Below are positions 56,044-64,000 of a stretch of DNA of 64,000 bases, in pieces. The position numbers and the translations under genes were made by a program. The notes below the pieces were generated by a model. It worked only from the letters and a program-made list of their open reading frames with translations, was not told the DNA's origin and searched no databases. The number at the start of each line of letters is the position of its first letter. Positions within the stretch are counted from its first letter, which is position 1. This stretch comes from Litchfieldella qijiaojingensis (GTDB lineage: Bacteria; Pseudomonadota; Gammaproteobacteria; Pseudomonadales; Halomonadaceae), in assembly GCF_014651875.1 (NCBI RefSeq), contig NZ_BMXS01000003.1, positions 124,001 through 188,000 on the forward strand. Reading direction: 5' to 3'.

Positions 56044-56538
56044 TCATAGCGCGGTGACGTCGATGGCGCCATTGATACGCTGTTGCCAGCGAGGCGCCTC
56101 CTCTCCGGGGCGCCGCAGCGAAAGCGTCAACCGATAGGGCAGCAGGTCACGGTCCGAAAGCGTCAGGCGAGGGCCGTCCGATACCAGTTCGCATTCCAGC
56201 AGCCATTGATTGTCCGGAGTGTCGGTTTCCGCCAGAACCGGTGTCCAGTCGAGAACTTGTGGCCCCTGCTGTTGGGCGAGCAAGGCACGAGTGAGATTTT
56301 CGTGAAAGCGGTGGCTGTCGATGCCCAGGCTAGTGTCGATCTGCGGAGGGGGCAGCAATACCACTACATCGGTGGTGGGTCGGGTCCAGGCCGGATTCTT
56401 CATCACTAATTGCACTGCACGGTCGCTTAGACCGGCCAGGGCCTGACGCATGAGTGACGGTCGTTCCGGGGCACCGGCACAACCGCCCACGGCAAGTATC
56501 AATAGAGCCGTCGCTAGCCACAAGACAGCGCGACTCAT
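56044..56538 (-). CDS. Putative outer-membrane-type lipoprotein
   Basis: The 164-residue product has a lipoprotein signal peptide with ALLILAVGGCAG and modified C20. The mature part begins with helical RQALAGLSDRAVQLVMKN and then shows a pattern of beta strands including VVVLLPPPQIDTSLGIDSH and a C-terminal RWQQRINGAIDVTAL. It resembles small uncharacterised lipoproteins of unknown function. Its start overlaps the hydrolase stop (ATGA). Confidence 0.7.
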   Translation of the reverse strand: MSRAVLWLATALLILAVGGCAGAPERPSLMRQALAGLSDRAVQLVMKNPAWTRPTTDVVVLLPPPQIDTSLGIDSHRFHENLTRALLAQQQGPQVLDWTPVLAETDTPDNQWLLECELVSDGPRLTLSDRDLLPYRLTLSLRRPGEEAPRWQQRINGAIDVTAL

Positions 56539-57539
56539 GATCGTTCGGACACCGTTGGCGGGACACTGGACGGGCCTGGTGGCACTTGCTCGAAGCGGCT
56601 GATGAACTCCTCTAGTTCGGTGAACAATACTTGACGAATCGCCTCGGTCTCGTTGACCAGATGGTGGCGAGCGTCGGGATGGCGATGAATGCGGGCGCGG
56701 GGGAACTTGTTCTCGAGAACACCGAGATTCCACTCCCAATCCACTGTCAGGTCCTGCTCCCCTTGCAGGATCAGCACGGGCAACTCGCTTTGCGGCAGCG
56801 CAAGCAGACGTGGCATCCAGCGCCGCATGGCGGTGATCCAGGCCACCGTCAGACGCTCTGACTGCAGCGGGTCACCTTCGCGAAGGAAGGTGGTGAAATC
56901 GCTGTCCGTCGAGTTGGGGCGATACTTGCGTGGCAGGGAACGGATGAAGGGACTAGCCAGCAGGTGCAACCAGCTCGACTGCTGCCAACGCCAAGGGCGA
57001 ACCAAAGGTGCCAGTAGGGCCAGGCCGGCCCAGTGACTGTCCTCGCCCTGAGTCAAGGCATCGGTGGCCAGAATCGCGGCGCCGGTGCTCTGGCCAATGC
57101 CGATCCATGGATGGGGCGCCAGGTCACGCATTTCCAAGTGTTGCTGCAGGGCGGCGAGGCAGGTGCCGTAGTCCTCGAAGTCGTCGATCGAAGCGCGTGC
57201 ACCGCTCGACAGGCCATGCCCCGGCAGGTCCCAGAGCACCACGCGCCAGCCGCGATCGAGCAACCACTGCAACAGGTGGCGGTAAAGGCCCAGATGATCG
57301 AAGTAGCCGTGGACCACAAAAGCGGTGCCATGCGGGGTCGCGGGGGTCCAGACTTGTGTCCAGAGCCGGAAGTTACCGGCTTCGATGAAGCCCACGTGCA
57401 GACCGACATGCTTGGCGAGCAACGGCGCCAACCGATAATGGTCGAGGTAGCGGCTGAGATGATCACTCCATGGTTCAGCGCCAGGCATGTTGGCTGGTGC
57501 GATGGGCCCAAGGGCCTGCAGTGGTGCGAAATCGGTCAT
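56535..57539 (-). CDS. Alpha/beta hydrolase (lysophospholipase-like)
   Basis: The 334-residue protein has the hydrolase fold with oxyanion-hole region FVVHGYFDHLGLYRHL, nucleophile elbow GIGQSTGAAIL, the acid in VLILQGEQDLTVD and catalytic histidine in PDARHHLVNE. It resembles serine aminopeptidase/lysophospholipase PldB-like proteins. GGGAGG precedes the ATG at 57539. It is co-transcribed with the lipoprotein gene, suggesting an envelope-lipid role, which is inferred only. Confidence 0.85.
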   Translation of the reverse strand: MTDFAPLQALGPIAPANMPGAEPWSDHLSRYLDHYRLAPLLAKHVGLHVGFIEAGNFRLWTQVWTPATPHGTAFVVHGYFDHLGLYRHLLQWLLDRGWRVVLWDLPGHGLSSGARASIDDFEDYGTCLAALQQHLEMRDLAPHPWIGIGQSTGAAILATDALTQGEDSHWAGLALLAPLVRPWRWQQSSWLHLLASPFIRSLPRKYRPNSTDSDFTTFLREGDPLQSERLTVAWITAMRRWMPRLLALPQSELPVLILQGEQDLTVDWEWNLGVLENKFPRARIHRHPDARHHLVNETEAIRQVLFTELEEFISRFEQVPPGPSSVPPTVSERS

Positions 57540-57808
57540 CGAACCCTCCCTATATACCTTCATGCTAGCGCCTAGCCTTGTCTTGGGAAACACTGAATGC
57601 ATATCCGCCCGTATTCAGAGGCTCTTTCAGTGCATTTCTCCAAGCCATTTCGGGTTGGTGATTTTATCTTTTGGTCGAGCACTGAAGACCTCGGCGATTA
57701 TTTCGGGTAGCATATGGAAGGTATTTCCACAAATAATAGTGGTCAAAAAACAGCAGAACGACACATAGCCGGCGCGACTCGCCGGTTACAGCGCATCAGG
57801 AGATTCTC

Positions 57809-59995
57809 ATGACCGACCGTGTCACCCGCCATCGTCTCCAGGTGGCCTCAGAACTGGACCGTTTCATCACCGACCAGGCCCTGCCCGGCAGTGGCGTGGA
57901 TGCCGAGGCCTTCTGGGTGGGCGTGGATGCTCTCTTTCATGATCTAACCCCGAAAAATCGCGAACTGCTCGCCGAGCGCGAGCGTCTGCAGGGCGAGCTC
58001 GATGCTTGGCATCGTGAGAATCCTGGCCCGGTGCGGGACATGGCCGCCTATCGTGCATTCCTGAAGAAGATCGGTTACCTGGTGGATGCCCCGGCCAAGG
58101 TCGCTGCGACTACCGCCAACGTCGACCGTGAAGTGGCCGAACAGGCCGGGCCACAGTTGGTAGTCCCGGTCAGCAACGCCCGCTATGCCCTGAACGCCGC
58201 CAACTCGCGCTGGGGCAGTCTCTACGACGCTTTGTACGGTACCGATGCCATCAGCGAAGAGGATGGCGCCGAGAAGGGCACAAGCTATAACCCCAAGCGT
58301 GGCGAGAAGGTCATCGCCTATGCGCGCGGCGTCCTCGACCTGGCCGCGCCACTGGCTACCGGTACGCACCGCGATGCCGTAGACTACACCGTGCGCGATG
58401 GGCACCTCGTGGTGACCTTGGACGGTGGCCGTGAAACCGGTCTCAAGGACCCCGGCAAGCTGGTCGGTTACCAGGGCGATAGCGCCAAGCCCGATGCCAT
58501 CCTGCTGGCCAACCATGGCCTGCATCTGGAAATCCAGTTCGACGACCAACACCCGATTGGCAAGACCGACCCCGCAGGTGTCAAGGACCTGGTGGTCGAA
58601 GCGGCTTTGACGACCATCATGGACTGCGAAGACTCGGTGGCGGCGGTGGATGCCGAGGACAAGGTCGGCGTGTATCGCAACTGGCTGGGCTTGATGAAGG
58701 GCGACCTGGAAGAGCAAGTCGAGAAGGGTGGCAAGACCATCACCCGGCGTCTGCATGCCGACCGTGAGTATGTCACGCCGGAAGGCGGCAGCCTGACCCT
58801 GCCCGGGCGGTCGCTGATGTTCGTACGTAACGTCGGCCACCTGATGACCACCCCGGCGGTGCTCGATGCCGACGGCAACGAACTGCCCGAAGGCATCCTC
58901 GACGCCGTAGTCACCGGCCTGATCGCCTTGCACGACATCAACAAGGGCGACGGCCAGCCGCGCAATTCGCGCGCCGGCTCGGTGTACATCGTAAAGCCCA
59001 AGATGCACGGCCCCAAGGAAGTGGCGCTGTCCAACGAACTGTTCGGACGTGTCGAGGACATCCTGGGCATGCCGCGCGATACCCTGAAGATGGGCATCAT
59101 GGACGAGGAGCGCCGCACCTCGGTCAACCTCAAGGCATGTATCGCCGAGGCCGCCTCGCGGGTGGTGTTCATCAATACCGGCTTCCTCGATCGTACCGGC
59201 GACGAGATGCACACCGCCATGGAAGCCGGGCCGATGATCCGCAAGGGCGACATGAAGGGAGCGGCCTGGATCAATGCCTATGAGCGCAACAATGTCCAGA
59301 TCGGCCTGGCATGCGGACTGCGCGGTCGCGCCCAGATCGGCAAGGGCATGTGGGCCATGCCCGATCTGATGGCTGCCATGCTCGAACAGAAGGTCGGTCA
59401 TCCCAAGGCCGGTGCCAACACCGCCTGGGTACCGTCGCCGACCGCCGCAGCCCTGCATGCCCTGCACTATCATCAGGTGGACGTGGATGCCGTGCAGCGC
59501 GAACTGGAAGGGCAGGGTGAGCCTGCCCTTCGTGAAGAGCTTCTCGATGACCTGCTCACCGTACCGGTGGCTGAAAACGCCAATTGGTCCGATGACGAGA
59601 TCCAACAGGAGATCGACAACAACTGTCAGGGGATCCTCGGTTACGTGGTGCGTTGGGTCGAGCACGGTGTAGGCTGCTCGAAGGTGCCGGATATCCACGA
59701 TGTGGGGCTGATGGAAGACCGCGCCACGCTGCGCATTTCCAGCCAGCACCTGGCCAACTGGCTGCACCACGGTGTGGTGACTGCCCAGCGTGTCCAAGAA
59801 GCCCTGGAGCGCATGGCCAAGGTGGTCGACGAGCAGAACACGGGCGACCCCGACTATACGCCGATGTCGGCCGACTTCTCCGCTTCCACGGCCTTCCAGG
59901 CGGCTAGCGACCTGATCTTCAAGGGCCGTGTACAGCCCTCCGGCTACACTGAGCCGCTGCTGCATCACTGGCGCGCCGTGCACAAGGCCAAGTAA
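57809..59995 (+). CDS. glcB: Malate synthase G
   Basis: The 728-residue enzyme condenses glyoxylate with acetyl-CoA to malate. It has the full-length isoform G layout, with [73 protein letters not shown] and [15 protein letters not shown]. It links to the gcl pathway at the left end as an alternative route for glyoxylate. The 269-bp gap upstream is partly A/T-rich (57640-57770) and probably holds its promoter. A six-copy heptamer array follows its stop. Confidence 0.96.
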   Translation: MTDRVTRHRLQVASELDRFITDQALPGSGVDAEAFWVGVDALFHDLTPKNRELLAERERLQGELDAWHRENPGPVRDMAAYRAFLKKIGYLVDAPAKVAATTANVDREVAEQAGPQLVVPVSNARYALNAANSRWGSLYDALYGTDAISEEDGAEKGTSYNPKRGEKVIAYARGVLDLAAPLATGTHRDAVDYTVRDGHLVVTLDGGRETGLKDPGKLVGYQGDSAKPDAILLANHGLHLEIQFDDQHPIGKTDPAGVKDLVVEAALTTIMDCEDSVAAVDAEDKVGVYRNWLGLMKGDLEEQVEKGGKTITRRLHADREYVTPEGGSLTLPGRSLMFVRNVGHLMTTPAVLDADGNELPEGILDAVVTGLIALHDINKGDGQPRNSRAGSVYIVKPKMHGPKEVALSNELFGRVEDILGMPRDTLKMGIMDEERRTSVNLKACIAEAASRVVFINTGFLDRTGDEMHTAMEAGPMIRKGDMKGAAWINAYERNNVQIGLACGLRGRAQIGKGMWAMPDLMAAMLEQKVGHPKAGANTAWVPSPTAAALHALHYHQVDVDAVQRELEGQGEPALREELLDDLLTVPVAENANWSDDEIQQEIDNNCQGILGYVVRWVEHGVGCSKVPDIHDVGLMEDRATLRISSQHLANWLHHGVVTAQRVQEALERMAKVVDEQNTGDPDYTPMSADFSASTAFQAASDLIFKGRVQPSGYTEPLLHHWRAVHKAK

Positions 59996-60000
59996 GCTCG

Positions 60001-60042
60001 GCTACGGGCTACGGGCTACGGGCTACGGGCTACGGGCTACGG
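60001..60042. repeat. Six tandem heptamers after glcB
   Basis: Six perfect copies of GCTACGG, starting five bases past the glcB TAA. The stop context TAAGCTCG is the same as at glnK, whose six heptamers are GCTCGAA. The array ends at GCC. Confidence 0.9.
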
Positions 60043-60053
60043 GCCAGTGAACG

Positions 60054-60085
60054 AACGCCTCCGCCGGGAGACCGGTGGGGGCGTT
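60054..60085. terminator. Hairpin between glcB and the binding-protein gene
   Basis: A 14-position stem (AACGCCTCCGCCGG with CCGGTGGGGGCGTT, two G-T wobbles) closes a GAGA loop. It separates two convergent genes. The T-run is weak. Confidence 0.5.
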
Positions 60086-60104
60086 GTCGTGTCGAGGCTG
60101 CGTT

Positions 60105-61040
60105 TCACGGCGTTGGCAGGCTGTCGCCCCAGTGGCCGAAATGCTCGGCATTTTCCCGTGTGACCAAGTGCGTGGGGAGGCGGATCACTTGGCTCTCCTG
60201 AGGCCTGGCCTCGGCCAGGTGCCTCAGGCTCTCGCGAATGGCCGTTTCGGCCATGCGGCGAGGCAATTGCGCGGCAGAGGCGACCAGCAGTGACGGCGTT
60301 TCCTTCAAGGCCTCCACACCCTCGGGAGAGCCGTCCACCGAGACAATGAACAGGTTCGTCCATCCGGCCATACGTGCAGCATCGGCCGCCCCCATTGCCG
60401 ACGGATCGTTGATGGCGAAGACGGCATCCAGGTCCGGATAGGAGCGGACCAGGTAAGTCATGGCCTCCAGGCCTCCACTGTGGGTTCCGCCGCCATTGTA
60501 GTCGTCGCTTAGCAATTGGATCCGGGGATAATCGTTCAGCACCGAGCGACAGCCGGCCACCCGGTCGGTGACCGACGATACCGGAGCGCCGTTGATGATC
60601 GCCACTCGGCCGACATATCCCAGACGTTCAGCCATGTAGCGACAAGCGACTTCTCCCGCCTGAACGTTGTCGGTGGTCACGCTGACATCCGCCCCATGCG
60701 CATTGATATCGACTGCCGCCACCACGATGCCGGCTTGCTGGGCTCGCCGTACGGCCGGGCCGATGGCCTCGCTATTGGCGGCGGCCAGCACGATGATGTC
60801 CATGCGCTGTTCCGTGAAGGCATCGACCTGGCGTACCTGACGTGTGAGGTCGTAGGCGCTGGAGCGTACCTGCAGCACCACTTCCCCGGAATATGCCGCC
60901 CGCGCCGAGTCACCGATGGCATCTGCCAGGGTGGCAAAGAAGGGGTTGCCGAGATCCGCCATGCTGACGCCGATCTTGAGCGGTTCGGCATGGAGCTGAG
61001 TGGCATATAGCGACAGCAGGATGAACAGAAGCTTGCGCAT
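60105..61040 (-). CDS. Periplasmic sugar-binding-type protein (second binding protein of the frc locus)
   Basis: The 311-residue product has a signal peptide (MRKLLFILLSLYATQLHA) and the type-1 periplasmic binding fold: IGVSMADLGNPFFATLADAI, MDIIVLAAANSEAIG and DAVFAINDPSAMGAADAAR. It lies 61 bases after frcA on the same strand, so the frc locus encodes two different binding proteins. It is not a close copy of FrcB. It may extend the substrate range or act in signalling with an unknown receptor. Confidence 0.85.
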   Translation of the reverse strand: MRKLLFILLSLYATQLHAEPLKIGVSMADLGNPFFATLADAIGDSARAAYSGEVVLQVRSSAYDLTRQVRQVDAFTEQRMDIIVLAAANSEAIGPAVRRAQQAGIVVAAVDINAHGADVSVTTDNVQAGEVACRYMAERLGYVGRVAIINGAPVSSVTDRVAGCRSVLNDYPRIQLLSDDYNGGGTHSGGLEAMTYLVRSYPDLDAVFAINDPSAMGAADAARMAGWTNLFIVSVDGSPEGVEALKETPSLLVASAAQLPRRMAETAIRESLRHLAEARPQESQVIRLPTHLVTRENAEHFGHWGDSLPTP

Positions 61041-61101
61041 GCGAATTTCCCGATCGAAGGAGGCGACGCCACGGCGGTGTTCGGAGCGGCGATGCGTCGA
61101 A

Positions 61102-61881
61102 TCACGCGACGCTGGATTCCACCTCCATCGCGCCGGTCATGATGGCGACGGCGTCGGACATGCTGTGCGTATCCGGTCGGATCACGGCGGCGCGGCGACC
61201 CAGGCGGTGTACGTGAATCCGGTCGGCGACCTCGAACACATGCGGCATATTATGACTGATCAGGACGATTGGCAGGCCATTGTCACGCAGTTGTCGGATC
61301 AGGTTCAGCACCCGTCGCGATTCCTTGACGCCCAAGGCCGCCGTCGGCTCGTCCAGAATCACCACCTGGCTGCCGAATGCCGCCGAGCGCGCCACCGCCA
61401 CCCCTTGACGCTGGCCGCCGGAGAGTGTCTCGACGGCCTGGTTGATGTTCTGGATGGTCAACAGCCCCAGTTCGGATAGCTCTTGCCGCGCCTGCCGCTG
61501 CATTGCCGCTTTGTCGAGCATGCGGAAGATGGATCCCAGGATGCCCGGCTTGCGCAGCTCGCGGCCAAGGAAAAGGTTGTCGGCGATGCCCAGTGCCGGT
61601 GACACGGCCAGCGTCTGGTAGACCGTTTCGATACCTGCCGCGCGTGCTTCCATCGGATTGCTGAAGCGGATTGGCTTGCCGTGCATGCGGATTTCGCCTG
61701 CATCGGGGATCACCGCGCCAGACAGGGCCTTGATCAATGACGATTTGCCCGCACCGTTGTCGCCGATCACTGCCAGGACCTCGCCGGGGTACAGATCGAA
61801 ATCCGCCCGGTCGAGTGCGGTTACCCGCCCATAGCGCTTGACCAGACCGGTCGCCTGCAAAATAGGAGATGAGGTGTTCAT
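61102..61881 (-). CDS. frcA: Sugar ABC transporter ATP-binding protein, FrcA-like
   Basis: The 259-residue single-domain ATPase has Walker A GDNGAGKSSL, signature LSGGQRQGVAVARS and Walker B VVILDEPTAALGVKES. Unlike most sugar ABC ATPases of this class it has one, not two, nucleotide-binding domains, as in rhizobial FrcA. The ATG at 61881 has GGAGG upstream and overlaps the frcC stop. Confidence 0.92.
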   Translation of the reverse strand: MNTSSPILQATGLVKRYGRVTALDRADFDLYPGEVLAVIGDNGAGKSSLIKALSGAVIPDAGEIRMHGKPIRFSNPMEARAAGIETVYQTLAVSPALGIADNLFLGRELRKPGILGSIFRMLDKAAMQRQARQELSELGLLTIQNINQAVETLSGGQRQGVAVARSAAFGSQVVILDEPTAALGVKESRRVLNLIRQLRDNGLPIVLISHNMPHVFEVADRIHVHRLGRRAAVIRPDTHSMSDAVAIMTGAMEVESSVA

Positions 61882-62963
61882 GCCGACGTCCTCCGAATCC
61901 ATTGGTCGGTGGTCACTGCCACGATGATGAGCATGCCGACGGTGAACTCCTGCCACAGCACGTCGACTCCGGCCAATGCCAGCCCGTTGCGGAACACACC
62001 GACGATCAAGGCGCCGATCAGGGTGCCGAAAATGGAGCCTCGTCCGCCGAACAGTGAGGTGCCGCCGATCACCACGGCGGTGATGCTGTCGAGGTTGGCG
62101 GTATAACCCGCCTGGGGGCTCACCGAGCCGGTGCGCCCGATCAACAGCCAGGCGGCGATCGCGCAGATGATGCCGGCTACGATGTAGACCGACAGCAAGA
62201 CACGGCGGGTGCGGATGCCGGCCAGTTCCGCGGCGTCCTTGTCATCGCCGGTGGCATAGACGTGGCGCCCCCAGGCGGTCCAGTTCAGTGCATACCAGAC
62301 GGCGCAGAACATGACGATCATGAGGATCGAACCGTAGGTGAAGCGAGCCCCGAACAGCTCGAAGGCGGTGCCCCCCCATTGCAGTAACGGTGCCGTTGCC
62401 TCGATATCCTGCGAGCGAATGGCTTCACTCTTCGAATACCACAGGTTCAACGCAAAGAAGATATTCCAGGTACCCAGGGTGGCGATGAAGGGAGGCAATT
62501 TCAGCCGCGTCACCAAGGTACCGTTGAGCAGCCCACAGGCGGCACCCGTCAGCAGGCCGATGGCCAGTGCCAGAGACGGAGGAAGGCCGAAGTCGACGGC
62601 CATGCGCCCCATGACCACTGACGAGAGCACCATGATGGCGCCGACAGAGAGGTCGATGCCCATGGTCAGAATGATCAGCGTCTGGGCGATGCCCAGGGTG
62701 CCGATGATGGTGACCTGCTGCAGCACCAGTGAAAGGTTGAACGGAGCCAGGAAGCGTTCGCCCACCAGCAACATGAAGGCCAGCACGGATACGATCAGCA
62801 CCAGCGCCGGTGCCGCCGTCGGGTTGGCATGGAAGAAACGATGAATCCGCTGGCCCAGGGAGAGTGTTTCCACTTCGAACTGGGCCACCTGGCCAGCCGA
62901 CGATTCCGCCACATGCTCATGGGCGGCAATGCTGTGGGGATCTGATCGATTGGGTTGTGTCAT
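61878..62963 (-). CDS. frcC: Sugar ABC transporter permease, FrcC-like
   Basis: The 361-residue membrane protein has about ten helices after a hydrophilic N terminus, with LIILTMGIDLSVGAIMVLSS, LTGAACGLLNGTLVTRLKLP and AVVIGGTSLFGGRGSIFGTL, typical of ribose/fructose-class permeases. It partners FrcA and FrcB, and the likely substrate is fructose or related sugars. Confidence 0.93.
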   Translation of the reverse strand: MTQPNRSDPHSIAAHEHVAESSAGQVAQFEVETLSLGQRIHRFFHANPTAAPALVLIVSVLAFMLLVGERFLAPFNLSLVLQQVTIIGTLGIAQTLIILTMGIDLSVGAIMVLSSVVMGRMAVDFGLPPSLALAIGLLTGAACGLLNGTLVTRLKLPPFIATLGTWNIFFALNLWYSKSEAIRSQDIEATAPLLQWGGTAFELFGARFTYGSILMIVMFCAVWYALNWTAWGRHVYATGDDKDAAELAGIRTRRVLLSVYIVAGIICAIAAWLLIGRTGSVSPQAGYTANLDSITAVVIGGTSLFGGRGSIFGTLIGALIVGVFRNGLALAGVDVLWQEFTVGMLIIVAVTTDQWIRRTSA

Positions 62964-63022
62964 AACTCACCTGCTCATGAAACGGGGCACCCTCGGGCGA
63001 GGGTGCCGAAAGACAGGGATCA

Positions 63023-64000
63023 TCAGCCCCAGCATTGCTCCAGGCCTTCGCTGGACGAGCGCGAGGATAGCCCCTCCACGGGAGCGTCGGTGATCAGCTC
63101 CACGCCGGTGTTCACGAAGTCGAGCCCTTGGGACATGCGTGGTTTCTCGCCGGTGTTGACGTAATTGACCACCGCCTCGACGCCCATGGAAGCCATGCGC
63201 AGCGGGAACTGCATCGAGGTGGCACCGATCACGCCGTCCTCGACGTTGTGCACGCCCGGACATCCGCCATCGACCGAGACGATGGTCACGGCATCTTCGC
63301 GTCCTACGGCTTTCAGGGCTTCATAGGCGCCGGCGGCGGCCGGTTCGTTGATGGTGTAGACCAGGTTGATGCTAGGGTCCTTTTGCAGCAGGTTCTCCAT
63401 GGCCCGTCGACCGCCCTCTTCGGAGCCCTGCGTCACGTCGTTGCCGACGATACGCGGGTCGTCTTCGTCGCCGATATCGTTGGGATCGTTGAGGTCGATG
63501 CCGAAGCCCTGCAGGAAGCCCTGGTTGCGGGCAACATCCACGGTGATCTCGCTGGAATTCAGGTCCAACAGCGCGATTCTGGCATTGTCGGCGTTGTCGC
63601 CCATTCTGGTCCGGGCCCACTGGCCGATCAGTTCACCGGCCTTGAAGTTGTCGGTGGCCAGGGTGGCATCGGCGGCGTCGGCCGGGTTCAAGGGTGTATC
63701 CAGGGCAATGACCAGAACACCGGCCTCGCGGGCTCGCTCGACGGTGGGAACGATCGCCACCGGATCGTTGGGAGTGATCAGGATGCCCTGGGCTCCAGCG
63801 GACACCAGGTTCTCGATGGCTTGTACCTGAGAGTCGTTATCACCGTCGAAGCGACCGGCGAAGGTGCGCAGCTCGGCACCCCGCATGGAAGCTTGCACTT
63901 GCGCGCCTTCGCGCATCTTGACGAAGAAGGGGTTGGTATTGGTCTTGGTGATGAGCCCTACCAGTACCTCGTCGGCCAATACGGCAGGGGTGGCGAGCGT
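63023..64000 (-). CDS. frcB: Sugar ABC transporter binding protein, FrcB-like (start beyond the window)
   Basis: The gene continues past the right edge; the visible 325 residues include the end of a signal peptide (TLATPAVLA before [10 protein letters not shown]). It strongly resembles rhizobial FrcB, which binds fructose, ribose and mannose: [63 protein letters not shown] and the terminal EKCWG-like LEQCWG. The codon at 63979 is TTG within the signal peptide region, so the true start lies upstream. Confidence 0.93.
   Translation of the reverse strand, partial: TLATPAVLADEVLVGLITKTNTNPFFVKMREGAQVQASMRGAELRTFAGRFDGDNDSQVQAIENLVSAGAQGILITPNDPVAIVPTVERAREAGVLVIALDTPLNPADAADATLATDNFKAGELIGQWARTRMGDNADNARIALLDLNSSEITVDVARNQGFLQGFGIDLNDPNDIGDEDDPRIVGNDVTQGSEEGGRRAMENLLQKDPSINLVYTINEPAAAGAYEALKAVGREDAVTIVSVDGGCPGVHNVEDGVIGATSMQFPLRMASMGVEAVVNYVNTGEKPRMSQGLDFVNTGVELITDAPVEGLSSRSSSEGLEQCWG

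Overview
This looks like a chromosomal segment of a GC-rich, metabolically versatile gammaproteobacterium, most likely a member of the Halomonadaceae (Halomonas-like). That placement is an inference from protein resemblance and gene order: xseB-ispA-dxs, finR/fpr, aapJQMP, several TRAP transporters and six-copy heptamer repeats. I see no rRNA, tRNA, CRISPR array, insertion sequence or prophage. The left edge cuts gcl and the right edge cuts frcB.

Layout. (1) 1-5938: the glycerate pathway for glyoxylate on the + strand (gcl, hyi, garR, ttuD, pyk), taking glyoxylate through tartronate semialdehyde and glycerate to pyruvate. (2) 6004-17688: two facing catabolic modules. The minus-strand module has a TRAP transporter, a racemase-superfamily protein that lacks both catalytic cysteines, and a GntR regulator. 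The plus-strand module has an arylmalonate-decarboxylase-like protein, a second TRAP transporter, a dihydropyrimidinase/hydantoinase and a 2-keto-4-pentenoate hydratase-like protein. A second GntR regulator sits between them. (3) 17778-22443: the most unusual locus, a response-regulator receiver domain fused to a complete glutamate-type dehydrogenase, followed 22 bp later by a soluble hybrid histidine kinase with two PAS domains, two receivers and an HPt domain. Together they look like a phosphorelay acting directly on a metabolic enzyme. (4) 22557-28318: a D-amino-acid utilisation locus (Na+/solute symporter, RidA, D-aminoacylase, RpiR regulator, divergent D-serine dehydratase-like enzyme). 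(5) 28474-40546: mostly housekeeping genes (EamA exporter, trhO, serA, xseB, ispA, dxs, djlA, a hemolysin III family protein, ribA, hemE, a VanZ-like gene, speE). (6) 40868-48295: the general amino-acid ABC transporter aapJQMP, two small uncharacterised genes and a chemoreceptor whose sensor carries the amino-acid-binding dCache motif. (7) 48354-52588: finR/fpr, then amtB flanked by two PII genes. (8) 52859-60000: ubiK, comM, an aminotransferase, a lipoprotein, a hydrolase and glcB. (9) 60105-64000: frcBCA-type sugar ABC transporter with an extra binding protein.

The metabolic theme is nitrogen and small organic acid scavenging: amino acids (Aap, chemoreceptor), ammonium (AmtB/PII), D-amino acids, cyclic ureides and glyoxylate (Gcl, GlcB), with glutamate dehydrogenase possibly under phosphorelay control.

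Two kinds of repeat stand out. A roughly 145-bp nested palindrome occurs twice, and each time supplies the TAG stop codon of the upstream gene; its stems differ between copies by compensatory changes. Six-copy heptamer arrays of two different sequences follow the TAA stops of glnK and glcB.
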